Source: Ricinus communis
Taxonomy: Eukaryota > Streptophyta > Magnoliopsida > Malpighiales > Euphorbiaceae
Length of the DNA: 64,000 nt
Reading direction: 5' to 3'
Assembly (NCBI RefSeq): GCF_019578655.1
Contig: NC_063256.1
Coordinates: 4,278,001 to 4,342,000, forward strand
Under the pieces are notes generated by a model. That model searched no databases. It had not been told where the DNA came from and saw only the letters and a program-made list of their open reading frames with translations. A program made the position numbers and the translations under genes. Shown here piece after piece: positions 51,556 through 64,000 of the stretch; within the stretch, counting starts at the first letter, position 1, and every line of letters starts with the position of its first letter.

Positions 51556-54500
51556 GTTTTTTTCTTTTCTTTTTATTCGAGAGCTTTAATATTTAAATTG
51601 TAATCGTTGTTATTGCAGTACTTAATAGTTAATAAGTAATGATAAAATGACAATTAAATTCAGATTAATTTTTTATTCTCATATTTATGAAAATGCCAAG
51701 AGTGACAAATACGTAGAATTTTGATATCTATATTTCTTAATTGTGATAATATTACTATTATTAAAATAATTATTCTTATTCTATAGACTATAGTTATTTT
51801 AATTTAAATTTATTTTTTGATGAATTATGTTTTTATTAGAAGGAGTATGGAATAAAGAAATTCAAATTTAAAACTCTATTTAAATTATAAAATGTTTTTT
51901 AATTTATTTTTTAAAAAATATCAATTTATTTACTTTTTGTAAAAATAACTTTTAAAAATTTAATAAAATAAAATAAATAAAAATTGAGATTAAAAAGTAT
52001 ATTTTTTAATCTGAGTGCCAAATATATCCATCGTCAAACTCTTAAACTATGGGCCGAGGACCAACTAGTCTCTTGATTTTTCTTTTAACTATCAGTAAGT
52101 TCATCTTTTAGGAAAATTTAAATGTATAAGCTCTTCAATTACTATAATGGTAACATCTATTTATTTTTTACTGACACTTACTAAATTTTATCTTATGTAC
52201 AGTTGGAATGTAGGATATGTGATCGATTCAAATTATATAAATATTTAAAGGTATTTTAGAGTTTTAATGATAAATTTTTATATATAAAATTGTAAAAATA
52301 TGTGATTTTATCTCACTTAAACGTAATTATTTATTTTTAGACAATACTAGCAAAAAGAGGAAAATATGGAGCTAAACACTCGAAAAGAAGCTTAATTGGA
52401 TATGTTTGTGTTAAGGCATAAGATTAAAACGTACGAACTTCTAATTACAATGCTCAAAAGATAATTTAGTCATTTTTATAATTATTAGGATTTATTTTAA
52501 TAGTTATTTATGGGATAGTATTTGGTGGAGATAAAAATACTTAAAGTTTTATCTATTAGATAGACTTATATTAGTATACTTATCTTTAAGGAGATTTATA
52601 TAGAAGAAGATTTTTCTCTATATATATCTTGGCAAAATCTAATTCTACAGAGGATGAGAGTTTTCTCCCATATGCTCTCTACGCCTGCCCAATATTATTT
52701 TTTCTATAATTGTCTACAGTTCTTCATAAATATTTAGTTTTATTTTCCATTACTCTTTTGAGGATTTAAGGTGCTTTTCAAGAAGTGGAGAGTGAGAACA
52801 AATCTTCTTCTTACTTGAAGAAATCATGGATCTAGAGGAAGTTTTAATTTTCAGTCTTGTTTTATGTCTTTATATTTAATACCATACGATCATTTGATTA
52901 AATATGTTAGATGAATGATTTCTTTACCTTCATATATGTATAAGTTTCATCTATTATTATTAGTTGACCATCGTATCAATTTAATAGTATTTATTACGAG
53001 AATCTTTAGGTTATAAGTATTAGAAACATCATCTTTACTTTAATCTATGTTGATATAAGAAATCTAGGTTACATCATTAGCTTGAGTGACTTAAGAAAAA
53101 AAAGGCACATCACCATCTCATTCATTAAATATAAGCTTAAAGTAAAACAAAGAGATTACTAAGTAAATGGCTAGACTAAATACTATCTTTAGCATATAGT
53201 TTTAGACATAAGCATTTGAATTTGTATTGCGTATTTATTTATTATTTAATTACTTTATTTTATAAATATTATCCTCTCAAAATACTGATTTAGCGTGTTT
53301 AGATTTAATTTTATTATTTTATATTGATAATTAGTCTTTATAATAAATGACATCTTAGTTCCTTGAGATATCAACCTCGTGGTAAATTATCCTTACTATA
53401 AAAACGATCCGTGCACTTGTGAGTACCTAAAAAGACATATCAACGTCCAAAATCTTTTGAATAATTTTTGAATTGTGAATACCAATTTCTAATTTTTATC
53501 TCTAAAATTTCTTTCAATTCCTCTCCTATAATTGTTTAAAAAGTAAATTAAAAACATGCAGCCCACTTGGTTTGTACTTCGATTGCGGAAGTACAGGAAA
53601 AGTGCATAGCAATAGAGTAGAAAGAAAAGCCAAAGCTAAAGAGGGCAATCTATATATATATTATATATATATATTAATACATAAAGGATAAGAAAAATCA
53701 CACCACATGCTTAGAACAATCCACTAGTAATCACAACAATAACAGCTACCTTTCTTTACAGGCCTAACATTAGTTCATCTAACGTCAAATCAATTCAGAT
53801 TAGTAAGAGCTTTTGTTCTTTAAGATAGAAGTCTTGAATTCGATATTTTTATTTATTTCTTTTGAGATTTTTATTGAATAAAAACTAAAAAAAATATAAA
53901 ATTTATCGTAATCAATATAACAATCTCATATTCCCTTTAATATTAATTTATACTAATTGGATCACATAGTTAAACTAGAACCAAGACATTGTTTTTTTCT
54001 GGTTGAGATTATTGCACAAGATAGAAGCCTGGCAAAACCCATTTACAAGTAAAATATTTGGGTTCTGCAGAGATCAAAAGCAACAAAATAGAGTGAAAAA
54101 GAATAAATAGTTAATGCAATTTTGAATTAGTTACAGTTTTAATAAGTTCAAATATCCTGCTCCTTTTATTTTTCAATTTTTTTGACAAAAAAGAGAAGCA
54201 CAATGCTTAGACGACTCAATTTGAGGTGGATCGAGAGGGATAAGAATATAATCTTTCAAAAAAAAGGGATACAAATTCCCTTTTCAAATTCCTTTAATTT
54301 TCAAAATAATCAATTATAATATCTATTCTCTATATACTATTTTATGAAAATTTAATATTTTACGAGTTGTAATTCAGATTTTATTCTTTTTTCTCACTAA
54401 TTATAGGATAATTATTATAATTCTCAAAGATACATAGAAATACCAATTTTTATCTTTTAACAACATTTAACAAACTCTATCACTTTACTAATTTAAAAAT

Positions 54501-57393
54501 AAATAAATAAAAGAGAAAGGTAAGATTTGATAGAAAAGTTCAAATACTAATACCGTAAGAAACACTTGTTATTTTGTCTTATTTAAAAATTATAATCTTA
54601 AAATTTATAAAATTACAATAATGTCATTTTACATATTAAGGAAAATGCTTAATATTACGTATCGAACCTATATAAACTATTTATCAATTTATTTGATATT
54701 ATTCTAAATAATATTTATTAATATATACTTGAAAGTGTACGTACCATTCCTGTAGTAAAAATAAATTCATTATTAGGTAGATTTCACAAGGAACTATAGA
54801 ATATGTATTACTAAGACTAACTATCACACAAAAATATTAAAAATAAATTTAAATATTTTAAATCAATATTTTGAAGAAGTAAAATATAAAATAAATATGA
54901 TGAAATATAAAATAAATATACAGTGGTTATGATATATGATAAAACTAGTATTTAGTCTAACTATTTACTAAATAACCCTCTTGTTTTACTTCAAGTTTAA
55001 GTCTAATGAATGAAAGGATGATATGTTTTTTCTTTTAGGTATTCAAACTAATAATGGAGTTAAAATTTGTTATACCAAGATAGATTGAGGTAAAGGTAGT
55101 ATCTCTAATACATTGAACCTAAATATTTTTATAATAAGTATTATCTTTAAATTGATATGATAGTCAACTAACAATAATAATTAAAACTAATAACTAATAA
55201 AGATGTGAATGTAGATAAATTATTATTTAAATAAATAAATAAATAATAAGGTTCACTTATAATAAAAAACTAAACTAAATAGTTATAAAAGTAATATGAT
55301 ATATTTAATCAAATAGTTATTATAATTAAATAGAAATACATAAAAATTAGACAAAAGAAATTTTTTTTAAATAAAGAATCCTTCAAGCGGAAAATGATTG
55401 ATTCTTACTCTCCACTTATTGAAAAGCTCGTTTGTAGAAGATGAATTGGATATAATTACAGAAAGAGGAATAATAGATAGATGCAACTGAATACATGTCT
55501 CCTTTTGTATAACTGATCTCCACTACTTGTAGAGATTTCTTTTGCAAAATCCTTCTTTTAAGTACAAAACTTCTAAGAGTTATCTCTACAACTCTTAATT
55601 GTCATAACTTAAGTAAAATAACTGATAATAGTCAATAATTACATAAAACACTTAATTAATCCTCCACTGGACTTTGATATATTTAGCTAGACCTATAAAA
55701 TTAGTAGTTCACGCAATTTTAATACTCGGGTTTGGAAGCAACAACTTTATTTAAGCTTATTTATAAATATTTAGCTCATATTTTCTCTTAACTATTAATA
55801 TTAATATCTGAAATTAGAAAATAAAACTAAAATGAGATAGTAAATACATATTTCTATATATTATATAAATAAAACATACAATTAAAAAAAATATATATAT
55901 ATATATATATATTATATAAATATATATACCTATCACTAAGACTTTACTTAAAATAATTCATAATATTTTAGTATATTAATCATAAATTCATTGTGAATTA
56001 AATTTTCATATTTGATGTCATACATGTAGAGCATGTAAAGAAATATTCCTATTTTCAGTGAGGAAACGAAGTTGGACGAAGAGAAAAAAGTTGGAGCTAC
56101 CTTAGCAAAATTAGTGCTGCTGTCTTTGTCATACCTAATCAATTCACTAATCCACCTAAAACATAATTAATGTATATTTACTATCTTAGAGCCGGGTGAA
56201 ACTTTGTCAAATTAGATTCATTGTAAAATTAATATGATAAATATCAATTATATTTACCCTTTCAATGGATATCAAACTTCATTCTGGAACCTTCCAAAGC
56301 TGTCAACAACTTCAGCATGAAGATTACTCATTGCACTTATTTTGTTTACTCTGTGAATTAATAGATATAATTTAATTTAATTTTTTAATTTTAATATCAA
56401 TTATAATATTTTAAAAATAATTATTTTTAAAAAAAATTGAAATCGTATTAATTTAAAAATACAACAATTATTTTAAAATAATTTGTTAGTTAGTTTAATA
56501 TTATATAAATTAATATTATTAATATAATTAATTACTGTTTTTAGTATTAAATATTATTATTATATATAATTAAAGTTACTTTATTAATATAATAATATAT
56601 TTTATAAAATAGAATTAGTGACGTTATTTAATTAGTATAATATTAAACTATAACTAATATATTATTTTTTTTAAATGAAACTAAGCTGTAATTAGAGAAT
56701 ATTAATAAAAAATTATATAAATAATATATATTTTTATTTATTAAATCGTTTGGATAGAAAAGTATTATATGCAAAATAATCTGAAGTCCATATTATACAA
56801 AAATATTTTATTTATTCACATATAAAACTGCTAAAGTTAAAATCATTAAAAAGAGTCTTGCTTTATTTAATTATAAATCGAATGATATTAGACGTGTGAA
56901 TTCATCTGACACTTGGTAAGCCAACAGCTTTTATTTCTTTTATAAAATTGTTTTACCATATAAGGTTAATGTTGTCCTTTTAACTTTTGGGAAGGTGATG
57001 GCATTGTGCAGTCTGTCCAGCCAGAATCTGTCCTCAGTCCATCTTAATTTGTCAATATCCAGTAAAGTAAAAATATAAAGGAAAATTGAGGGAAAAAAAG
57101 AAGATAAAAAGAATTTTTGGTGAGATCTTTCTATTTTCTTGTTCTACATTTTTAATCTTTTAGAAAGAAGAGAGGGGGAGAAGGCACTAATACTATTTTA
57201 CAAAAAGAGAAAAAAGAAGAGGGGACTAAAATGAAAATCCAAAAATATTCTCCATTTTATATTTTGATCCCACGAATTCTTTTCTTTTTTCATCTTTTGA
57301 ACCTCTATCATTTCGTTTCTTTTCCATCTACACCCCCTAATCCCTTTTTCTTTCCTTTTCTTTTTCCTTTTTTTTTGTTTTTAAAGATTATAG
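51556..57393. other. Gene-poor AT-rich region with transposon debris
   Basis: No supportable gene. Apart from the Gypsy-like leader remnant (about 52330-53470) the stretch is AT-rich without resolvable structure. It holds TA runs near 53650-53680 and 55890-55912, and ends in the purine/pyrimidine-rich flank of the gene at 57394. Confidence 0.5.
52330..53470 (+). mobile_element. Degraded LTR-retrotransposon LTR/leader remnant (Gypsy-like)
   Basis: The segment ends in CCTTGAGATATCAACCTCG, then CTTACTATAAAAACGATCCGTGCACTTG. This closely resembles the leader just before or after the primer-binding site of many plant Gypsy elements. The preceding kilobase has the look of such an LTR, with a TATATATATCTTGG core promoter-like part. 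No gag, pol or second LTR is visible, and the edges are estimates. Confidence 0.4.
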
Positions 57394-57936
57394 CTACATG
57401 AATAGTTCAGATTGCAACAGGGCATAGTAGTTAGCATTAGCATCTTCAATCTCCCATAAGCCATCACAAAGAGAGAATCCATCTACTCCACTAAACCCGT
57501 TTGCACTACTAACAAAACCTTCATAGCCATCATCGAAACCAGAACCAGTTTCTGTATTTGGAATCCCAAGTTCATCATCAGAGGCTTCAAGAAGATGTCT
57601 TATAACCCTATCTTTATCATCTTCCTCGTCTTCCTTCAATAACATGGAAGAAGAAGAAGAAGATGATGATGAAGAGGAAGATGGGTAGTCTTCAATGGCG
57701 GACGTGATTGTAGCAAAAGGGCTCTCTCTGCCAGTTTCTGTCGATGGACAAGAAAGAGGGTCGTCGAGTTCTTGCTGAAGTGTAGTTATGAGAGAAGAGA
57801 TGTCTTGGGTTGGCTCTTCTTCTTCTTCTTCAAGAAGGGAGAGTATTTGGTTGTAAGATTTATGTCTCTTACTTTCTTCGACATCCTCTGCATAAGTTTC
57901 ATTACTCCTTTGGCGCTTTGATGGTGTTTCTGCCAT
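57394..57936 (-). CDS. Uncharacterised acidic, serine-rich plant protein
   Basis: A single-exon gene for 180 residues. I start at 57936 (MAETPSKRQRS) rather than the longer frame from 58005, because the longer N-terminus is encoded by purine/pyrimidine-rich leader-like DNA and the TATA box lies only about 108 bases upstream of 57936. Basic patches KRQR and KRHK near the N-terminus could be a nuclear signal. SYNQILSLLEEEEEEP followed by ISSLITTLQQEL looks like a short amphipathic helical region, then come a long Ser run, an acidic EDEEDDKD stretch, VIRHLLEASDDELGIP, and a C-terminal DGLWEIEDANANYYALLQSELFM block. The pattern of short hydrophobic-acidic motifs suggests a nuclear regulator with an activation-type tail, but I do not recognise the family with certainty and assign no function. 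Confidence 0.8.
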   Translation of the reverse strand: MAETPSKRQRSNETYAEDVEESKRHKSYNQILSLLEEEEEEPTQDISSLITTLQQELDDPLSCPSTETGRESPFATITSAIEDYPSSSSSSSSSSSSMLLKEDEEDDKDRVIRHLLEASDDELGIPNTETGSGFDDGYEGFVSSANGFSGVDGFSLCDGLWEIEDANANYYALLQSELFM

Positions 57937-58043
57937 TTGAGAGCAAGAAAAATAAATAAACAAAGAAAAGAAAGAAAGAAAGAAAACTGAGAGAGATGGA
58001 AGCAAAGAAAAGCTGGATGAGGAGAGAGAAGGGGATGGAAAGG

Positions 58044-58051
58044 TTTATATA
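58044..58051 (-). promoter_or_regulatory. TATA box of the acidic-protein gene
   Basis: TATATAAA on the minus strand, about 108 bases upstream of the chosen start codon at 57936, is well placed for a leader of about 75-80 bases. This supports the shorter protein. Confidence 0.6.
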
Positions 58052-58099
58052 GACAAAGGGAGGAAAGTGGAGTTTCGGTCAAATGAGTGAACAAAAGAA

Positions 58100-61000
58100 A
58101 GCTACAATATTTTAATGTTCCTTTATTTAATAATATTTTTATACGGGATTTTTTTATATAACTTTTTATAAAAAAAACGTTTACTAGAGAGAGAGAAGAT
58201 GCTTAACAAAAAAGAAGAAGTTTACACCTTAGGAAATGCTCATGCTCATCATTTTCTTAAAGAGTTGGTGCACATTCATATACTCACCGTTGGATTATAT
58301 TATGCATCGAGATTCGTGATATCAAGGGGTGTAAGTTGAGGTAGATCTGATTTTTTTTGGGTCAAAGAGTTGAGGTAAGATAAGATCACAGACACAAAAG
58401 AAAATCAAAGGACCCAGCAGGGTATAGATAAATGATGCACCACTTTTCTAATTTAATTAAACTCCAGAATTTCAACATTGATTACATTAAAATTTTTTAA
58501 ATTATATATTTGTTATTCACGAGTATTATATTTAATACATTTTAAATTAATTAATTCAATTATAAAAATAATATTAAATTAAAATATACTTTATAAATAG
58601 TAGCTTTTATATATTTTATATTTATAAATATGAAAAAAATTAGATTTTTCATTATTTATTATAGTTATACCATAAAAAAAAATTATAATTTAAAATAAAA
58701 AAACAGTTTTACTCTTCGTAAGAAATTATCTCAAAATGTCTTATATTTTTTAAATAAAAAGAAGCCTCTAATATATCTAATCCAGTGAAGGATTTTACTT
58801 TTAAGACTAAAAAAAAAAAATGAGTTTAAGTTTACTTCTTCAAATAAAGACTAACTATATAATTTTTGAATTTAGATGTAAATTTTATTTAAATCTTAAA
58901 ATTAATAAATAGATTGATAAATTAAAAAATATTTAATTATTGCACATGTATTAAAAAATTTATTGAATATATATTTTAAATAAATAATTAATCATGTTAT
59001 CAAGTTCATTAATTATAAATAAATAAAAGAAGAATAATTAGTGACAAATGCAATGAGAGGATGGGATAAAAAAAGTTATGTAGAGGGAAATAGTTAGGGA
59101 GAAAGGCAAAATGAGAAAAAGAGATGAAAACATAATAAAGGTAGAGCCGAAGTGCAAAGTCGAGCCTAAGAAGTCCCGATGAACTCTTAATATGTGAAAA
59201 GTGTTTTCAGAAAATATAAAAAAATATATATAATATTTTTAGATTTTTGAAATATTTTAAACAATAATATAAAGTTTAGAATAGAATTTAAGTGGTAAAG
59301 ATAAAAAAGGAGGGAGCAACTTTGTGTCAGTTAAAGAAGTAAAGAATGAGAAACGAGTGTAGAGGTGCAATGGGTGATAGCGTGACAGGTGATGGCACCT
59401 ATTTATTTAATATCTGCAGGCATTATGCAGAGATTTTGAGGAAGGCCAGAAAAAGAAAAAGTAACTCATATCATAACAGACAAAAATAGGGACAATTTGC
59501 TGTAATTTCAAACGAGGATAAGGTTTCTAGGGTTTGTAAGTATCCTTTGTGAAAAAGCTTCACACCCCAACTTGCTTTCCTTCACGGACGCTTTATCTCT
59601 TTCTATCCGATAATAAATAATTATTTTTAATATTTATCTCATAAATAAAATAATCGAATTTTTCTTTTTCTTTTTTAAATTGTAGTTTTACTTTTTATAT
59701 TGAAAAAACTGAATTTTACAATTTATTTTGATCTCAATATATATTTACTTATCTACTTTTACATGTTTTATTAAATAATAGTTTTAATTCTATTTTTATT
59801 AGCAAAAGTTAAAAATAAATAAATTAAAATTATTACACTCATAATTCGCCTTGACTATTGTTTTGCTAATATATCAATTAGTTAAATCTCACATATCTTT
59901 TAGGCTAATAAATGTGAAACTGTTTTCCTATTAATTAAATCTAGTTTTTATTTCATTCGAAAATAACTGCTTTTCATTTTAAATAATATTCTTTATTATT
60001 AGTAGCATTCCGTCAAATAGATACGGATTTGATAAATTATGATAATGCTCTGATAAAGTACTATAAATTATAAATATATTAAATTAAAATTTTTAAATTT
60101 TTAATTTGAATATTTTCGCAGATAGTTAGAGTATTAGTTAGCCTTTGAATAATTCTCAAATGGCGGCCTATAATAGTAGAAGTTAGATATTCTATCACAA
60201 AAAGATTATAATAAAACTATGCTCACACAATTAGTCCTTAAAGAAGTTATTTATGTAAAAGCTGTGGTTTCAAAAGAAAATATTGAACCTCTACAAATGA
60301 ATTATTCAAAGAATAATCTAGAAAAGAAATAAAAAGGAATTATTGTGTTAAACGGCCTTCAAATTATGGGAGTAATAGTGGCCATTACTTATTTTGTGGG
60401 TTTTCCCTTTTTTTTCTTCTGATTAGTAAAAGATAATTTACTTATCAAAGCCAAAAGGAAAAGTAATTAGTGCAATGGGTTATAAGTGTAACCACCAAGC
60501 AACCAGCTGGGGTTTTAATGCTCTGGGATACTTCAAAAGGGAATCAAGCTGAAGTGATATTGCAAACTATTTTGATCAGAATGGTGACCCTGGCAGAGAT
60601 TTAATAAATGAGGTGGGTAGCAAAATAGGACTTCTTTAGTTAACAAGTAATAATAATGAATAAGTAGAGGGAAATGGTTCAGTAATTTCTATTTCTAATT
60701 TCTTTCCCCCACTTTTTTATTTATTGTTTAATGTTTTGTATTCATAAAAAGTCACCCATGCAATTAATATGACATTTGATGTGTGTACCACTTCACTAAT
60801 AATAGTCCAACGGACTTTATATTTTTGGCTTCCTATTTAACTCAATGAGGAAAATTGGGTTGGTATTGAAATCATTTCTAGAATTGTGGAGTTTGAAATT
60901 CGGATTTAGGTCAAGTCAATTCATAAGAATAAAAATTAAATTTTACTCTATTGATTATAGAAATATAATCTGCTTCTAATCTACATATGGATTTAAATTT

Positions 61001-64000
61001 ATAGTTTTTTTAGTTAATATTATTAATGAATGATATATTAAGTAATTGAATTATTTACTAAGCTAACAATTAGAAAGAAAGAAAGAACTATAATTTAAAA
61101 CGACCCAAAACAAAGGCCATCTTTTACAGAATCAATAATAATTATAATAGTCTAGTTATTGAATGTATACCTCGCAGTACATGAAAAGCATTGCGTCCTG
61201 CTTTTGGGAAATATGTGATAAAATAATATTGAATTTTGTCTGGGGGAGCAGATCTTCATCATGGCTAGAGGTTGCCTTGACCCCTCAAAATTTTGGCAAG
61301 TTTCTATTGCCTCCTTGTGTTTATATTTGTGTTCTTATGTACCACAATTAATTTTGGTAAGCTTGACCCAACGTAACCTGTTTGGTTTAATTCCATTTTT
61401 TATTTATATTCCAAATTCTCGGTAAAAACTTTTTTTGAGATATTTTTTTTATAATATATTCATTTTTATTACTCAAATTTTATACATATATACTTTTTCT
61501 CAAAATAGAAAAATATAATTCCAGTTTTTCAAATTAAAAAATTATAATAAAAAATAAAAGTAATAGTTTATATATACATATATAATTTAATTCTTATAAA
61601 AATAAGTTTAAATTGTAAGTCTAATTTTTGAATTCAAAAAATATTTATAATAAAAATAATAGTAATTATCAGTTCAGCATTCGAACGGACAACTAATTGA
61701 TAATAATTTATGAGGTAATAAATTATTGTTTAATATAATATAAAAATTTATTTTTAAACTTTTTGCTCCTACATAAAAAAATATAACTCAATAATATGGA
61801 TTGTAAAATAATATTAAATTCAATCATGATATAGGTATTATAATAATTTAGGGTGGCCATTGAATTTTGAATTTTTAATAGACATCTTCGAATGAGTAAA
61901 TTAAAGTGGCCTGCTTTGAAGATCAATAGTATTTATCTTAAGTTCCAATCAACAACAAAAAGACATTATCACTAAATGTAGCATGGAAAATCTTAAACAT
62001 TTAATTTGAACACTTCCACCAAGGATTATATTAGTATCACAACTTCACCATTATTTACTTTTGAAAATACTAAATTAAGAATGAGTATAGTCCACTCAAC
62101 TTATATATATATATATATATATAACCCCAGAATAATCTTTATTGTAAAATAAAGGGCAGTGAGTAGACAAAGCAAAAGCAGTTTAATTATTAATATTTAT
62201 TTATTGCAAAAACAGAGGTAGACAAAGTGTCATTAAAGAGTTCATTTGACCGTATTATTGAAGAAGTTCCCTTCTGTACATATGTTCCCAATAACAAGAC
62301 AAAACCCGCATGCCGTTCGATTAATTGCAAGTAATCTAGGGTTTTCTGATTCTCTCTTATAATTAATTTAATTTACATGTCTTAAGGTGTTTGTATTTTG
62401 TTTGTTTATACTTTATTTAATTCGGTGTACATGTGCACTTTAAGTATGCTTGATAATTCCCAAATTAAAAAAGTTTTATGATATTTAATTATTAAGTTTC
62501 GAATAGGTAAACCATTTTAATTGTTTGTTTGTTTGGTTTTTCTTTAATTTTTAATTAAGAGGGGTTTTTAATTATATTGAAAGCAAAATCTAAAATCACG
62601 TGTACAGAGGAGATAAATTAGACACATTGATCTGTATCAGTATATAATTAAAACTAAACTATTAATATAATTGTTCTTAATTGTTTGTGAAAGGGATCTA
62701 ATCTAGATTAAGATTAGTTTATTCTTTGCAGAAGTATATAACCCAATTTTGGAATTTGTTAATTGCTTGAGTCATCGTGCAAATTAAGAACTCTATCACT
62801 CTCGCTCGGGTGCTTTAATATATTTATTAAGAATATGGTACACCAGTAATAATAATAATTAGAATTAAAATTATAAAATGAATGATATCTTTTAATTATT
62901 TAAATATAAAATATTCAAAATATTTTTCTTTAAAAGAAAACTTGATAATATTGTTAGATCGTATTAATTGTAAAACCTCCATTTTTGCTACATTATCATT
63001 CTCAAAATTTGGTTTTGACTGAGAAAGAAGAGAGATACTTCTTTTTATTTGGAGAAGTTGTAGAAAAAACTAACCCTTGTTGTGATTTAGACTGATTTGC
63101 ACAAACATCATGATGAAGTTTCAATTGGCCACACCATTACATGTCCATGATTGAGTCTTTTCGCTTGTTTTTCTTAAGCATCCTTTTTTGTTGGCAGCTT
63201 GATTATTAGCTATATATGGTTGGTTGGCACCTAAAAATCCAAAACTAAATTATTATTTGATAACCCTACCTTAGTTAATAAAAAGATCCTATAAATAAAA
63301 TAATAATAAAAAAGGTATATACAATACTTCTTTTTTTATTTTTAATGTGCTCTCTGTTTTTAGCCTCATATATATTAATAAATAGACAAAAAGACAATAG
63401 TCGAGTCATAATATTAGAAGTTATAGGTTTAAGACAAGAGGTGGGGATTTAGATGTTGGAGTTGAATATATTTCAAATTGAATAACTGATTTAATAATCT
63501 TAAAGAAATATCAAACTTCTAAACTGGGTACACATGATTTAGTTACTTTAGGCAGTCTGTGCTTTTTCTCTTAATCATGTTTCAAATTTTAATATAACAT
63601 GATTGAATTTATATAAATTGTTATTTAAATATGTTTAGGTATTAAGATGGTCGAGTTAGATTTAGATTAGTTATTTTGAGTGTAAAATCATAAATTAAAA
63701 CTGAAAATACATAAATGAAATCAAATGAAATTTACAATTAGATTTGACTTAAGCAAGTTCGAGGTGAATAATTCTAAGTACTCATAGTTTAGTACATGTC
63801 TTTCTTGCAAATTGGGTTGTAGTTTACATTTCAAAAACTATAAAAAAACTTCAAAAATGTATAAAAGAAAACCTCAATACTATCATTAAGCTTCTCTATA
63901 TTATATTTTTGAAGTTTTGTTGTACCTGCAAAATCACAACTAAAAATGGTATAATTCGTCAAAATCCATAAAACAAAAACATCCTTATAATTATTCTAAT
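58100..64000. other. Gene-poor AT-rich region at the right edge
   Basis: No supportable gene. The open frames (for example 61163-61351 and 61723-61926) are short and resemble nothing known. A TA run lies at 62102-62122. No terminal repeats or known RNA were recognised. Regulatory sequence of the gene at 57394 may lie in the first few hundred bases. Confidence 0.5.

Noticed and set aside
57937..58005. N-terminal extension of the acidic protein (hydrophobic, signal-peptide-like)
   Set aside because: It is encoded by a purine/pyrimidine-rich leader close to the TATA box. The internal MAETPSKRQRS start fits a nuclear protein far better.

Overview
The window looks like nuclear DNA of a core eudicot plant. 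It is AT-rich, the genes are split by short GT-AG introns, and it carries a land-plant-specific gene set: a TCP factor, an HVA22, a PH-RCC1-FYVE-BRX protein and an E-class PPR. There are many simple repeats and degraded plant transposons. Protein style and base composition would fit Malpighiales (for example Euphorbiaceae), but that is a guess. I see no organellar, bacterial or viral block.

Layout. 1-12236: a long stretch with no convincing gene, holding simple repeats and a few less AT-rich islands with G-box, site II and class I TCP motifs. 12237-13499: a class I TCP factor most like TCP15 (+). 17573-18603: a five-exon HVA22a/e-like gene (+). 22857-31289: a nine-exon PRAF-type gene (+) that I could join into a 1035-residue protein; its intron 7 holds a hAT-type MITE and a small repeat array. 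31843-33699: an intronless mitochondrial-type PPR gene (-), probably the At1g26900 orthologue, convergent with the PRAF gene. 34456-36121: a three-exon gene (-) for a 313-residue mitochondrial-type protein resembling GAMETE CELL DEFECTIVE 1. 37846-40627: a three-exon 40S ribosomal protein S9/uS4 gene (+) with a typical ribosomal-protein promoter. 40628-57393: very AT-rich and without a convincing gene; it holds a 1.74-kb non-autonomous CACTA element (49810-51552) into which two 5S-derived, Cassandra-like LTR units are nested, and a degraded Gypsy-like leader near 52.3-53.5 kb. 57394-57936: a single-exon acidic, serine-rich protein of unknown function (-). 57937-64000: AT-rich, with no gene seen.

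The genes do not form a pathway. The one functional thread is regulatory: the TCP15-type factor belongs to the class that binds GTGGGNCC and site II (TGGGCY) motifs. Such motifs occur in its own upstream region, in the S9 promoter and in several geneless islands.

I found no evidence of a new multi-gene system. The points most worth a second look are the nested CACTA/Cassandra structure, the motif islands in the gene-poor flank of the TCP gene, the overlapping upstream ORF of the PRAF gene, and the unnamed acidic protein near 57.5 kb.
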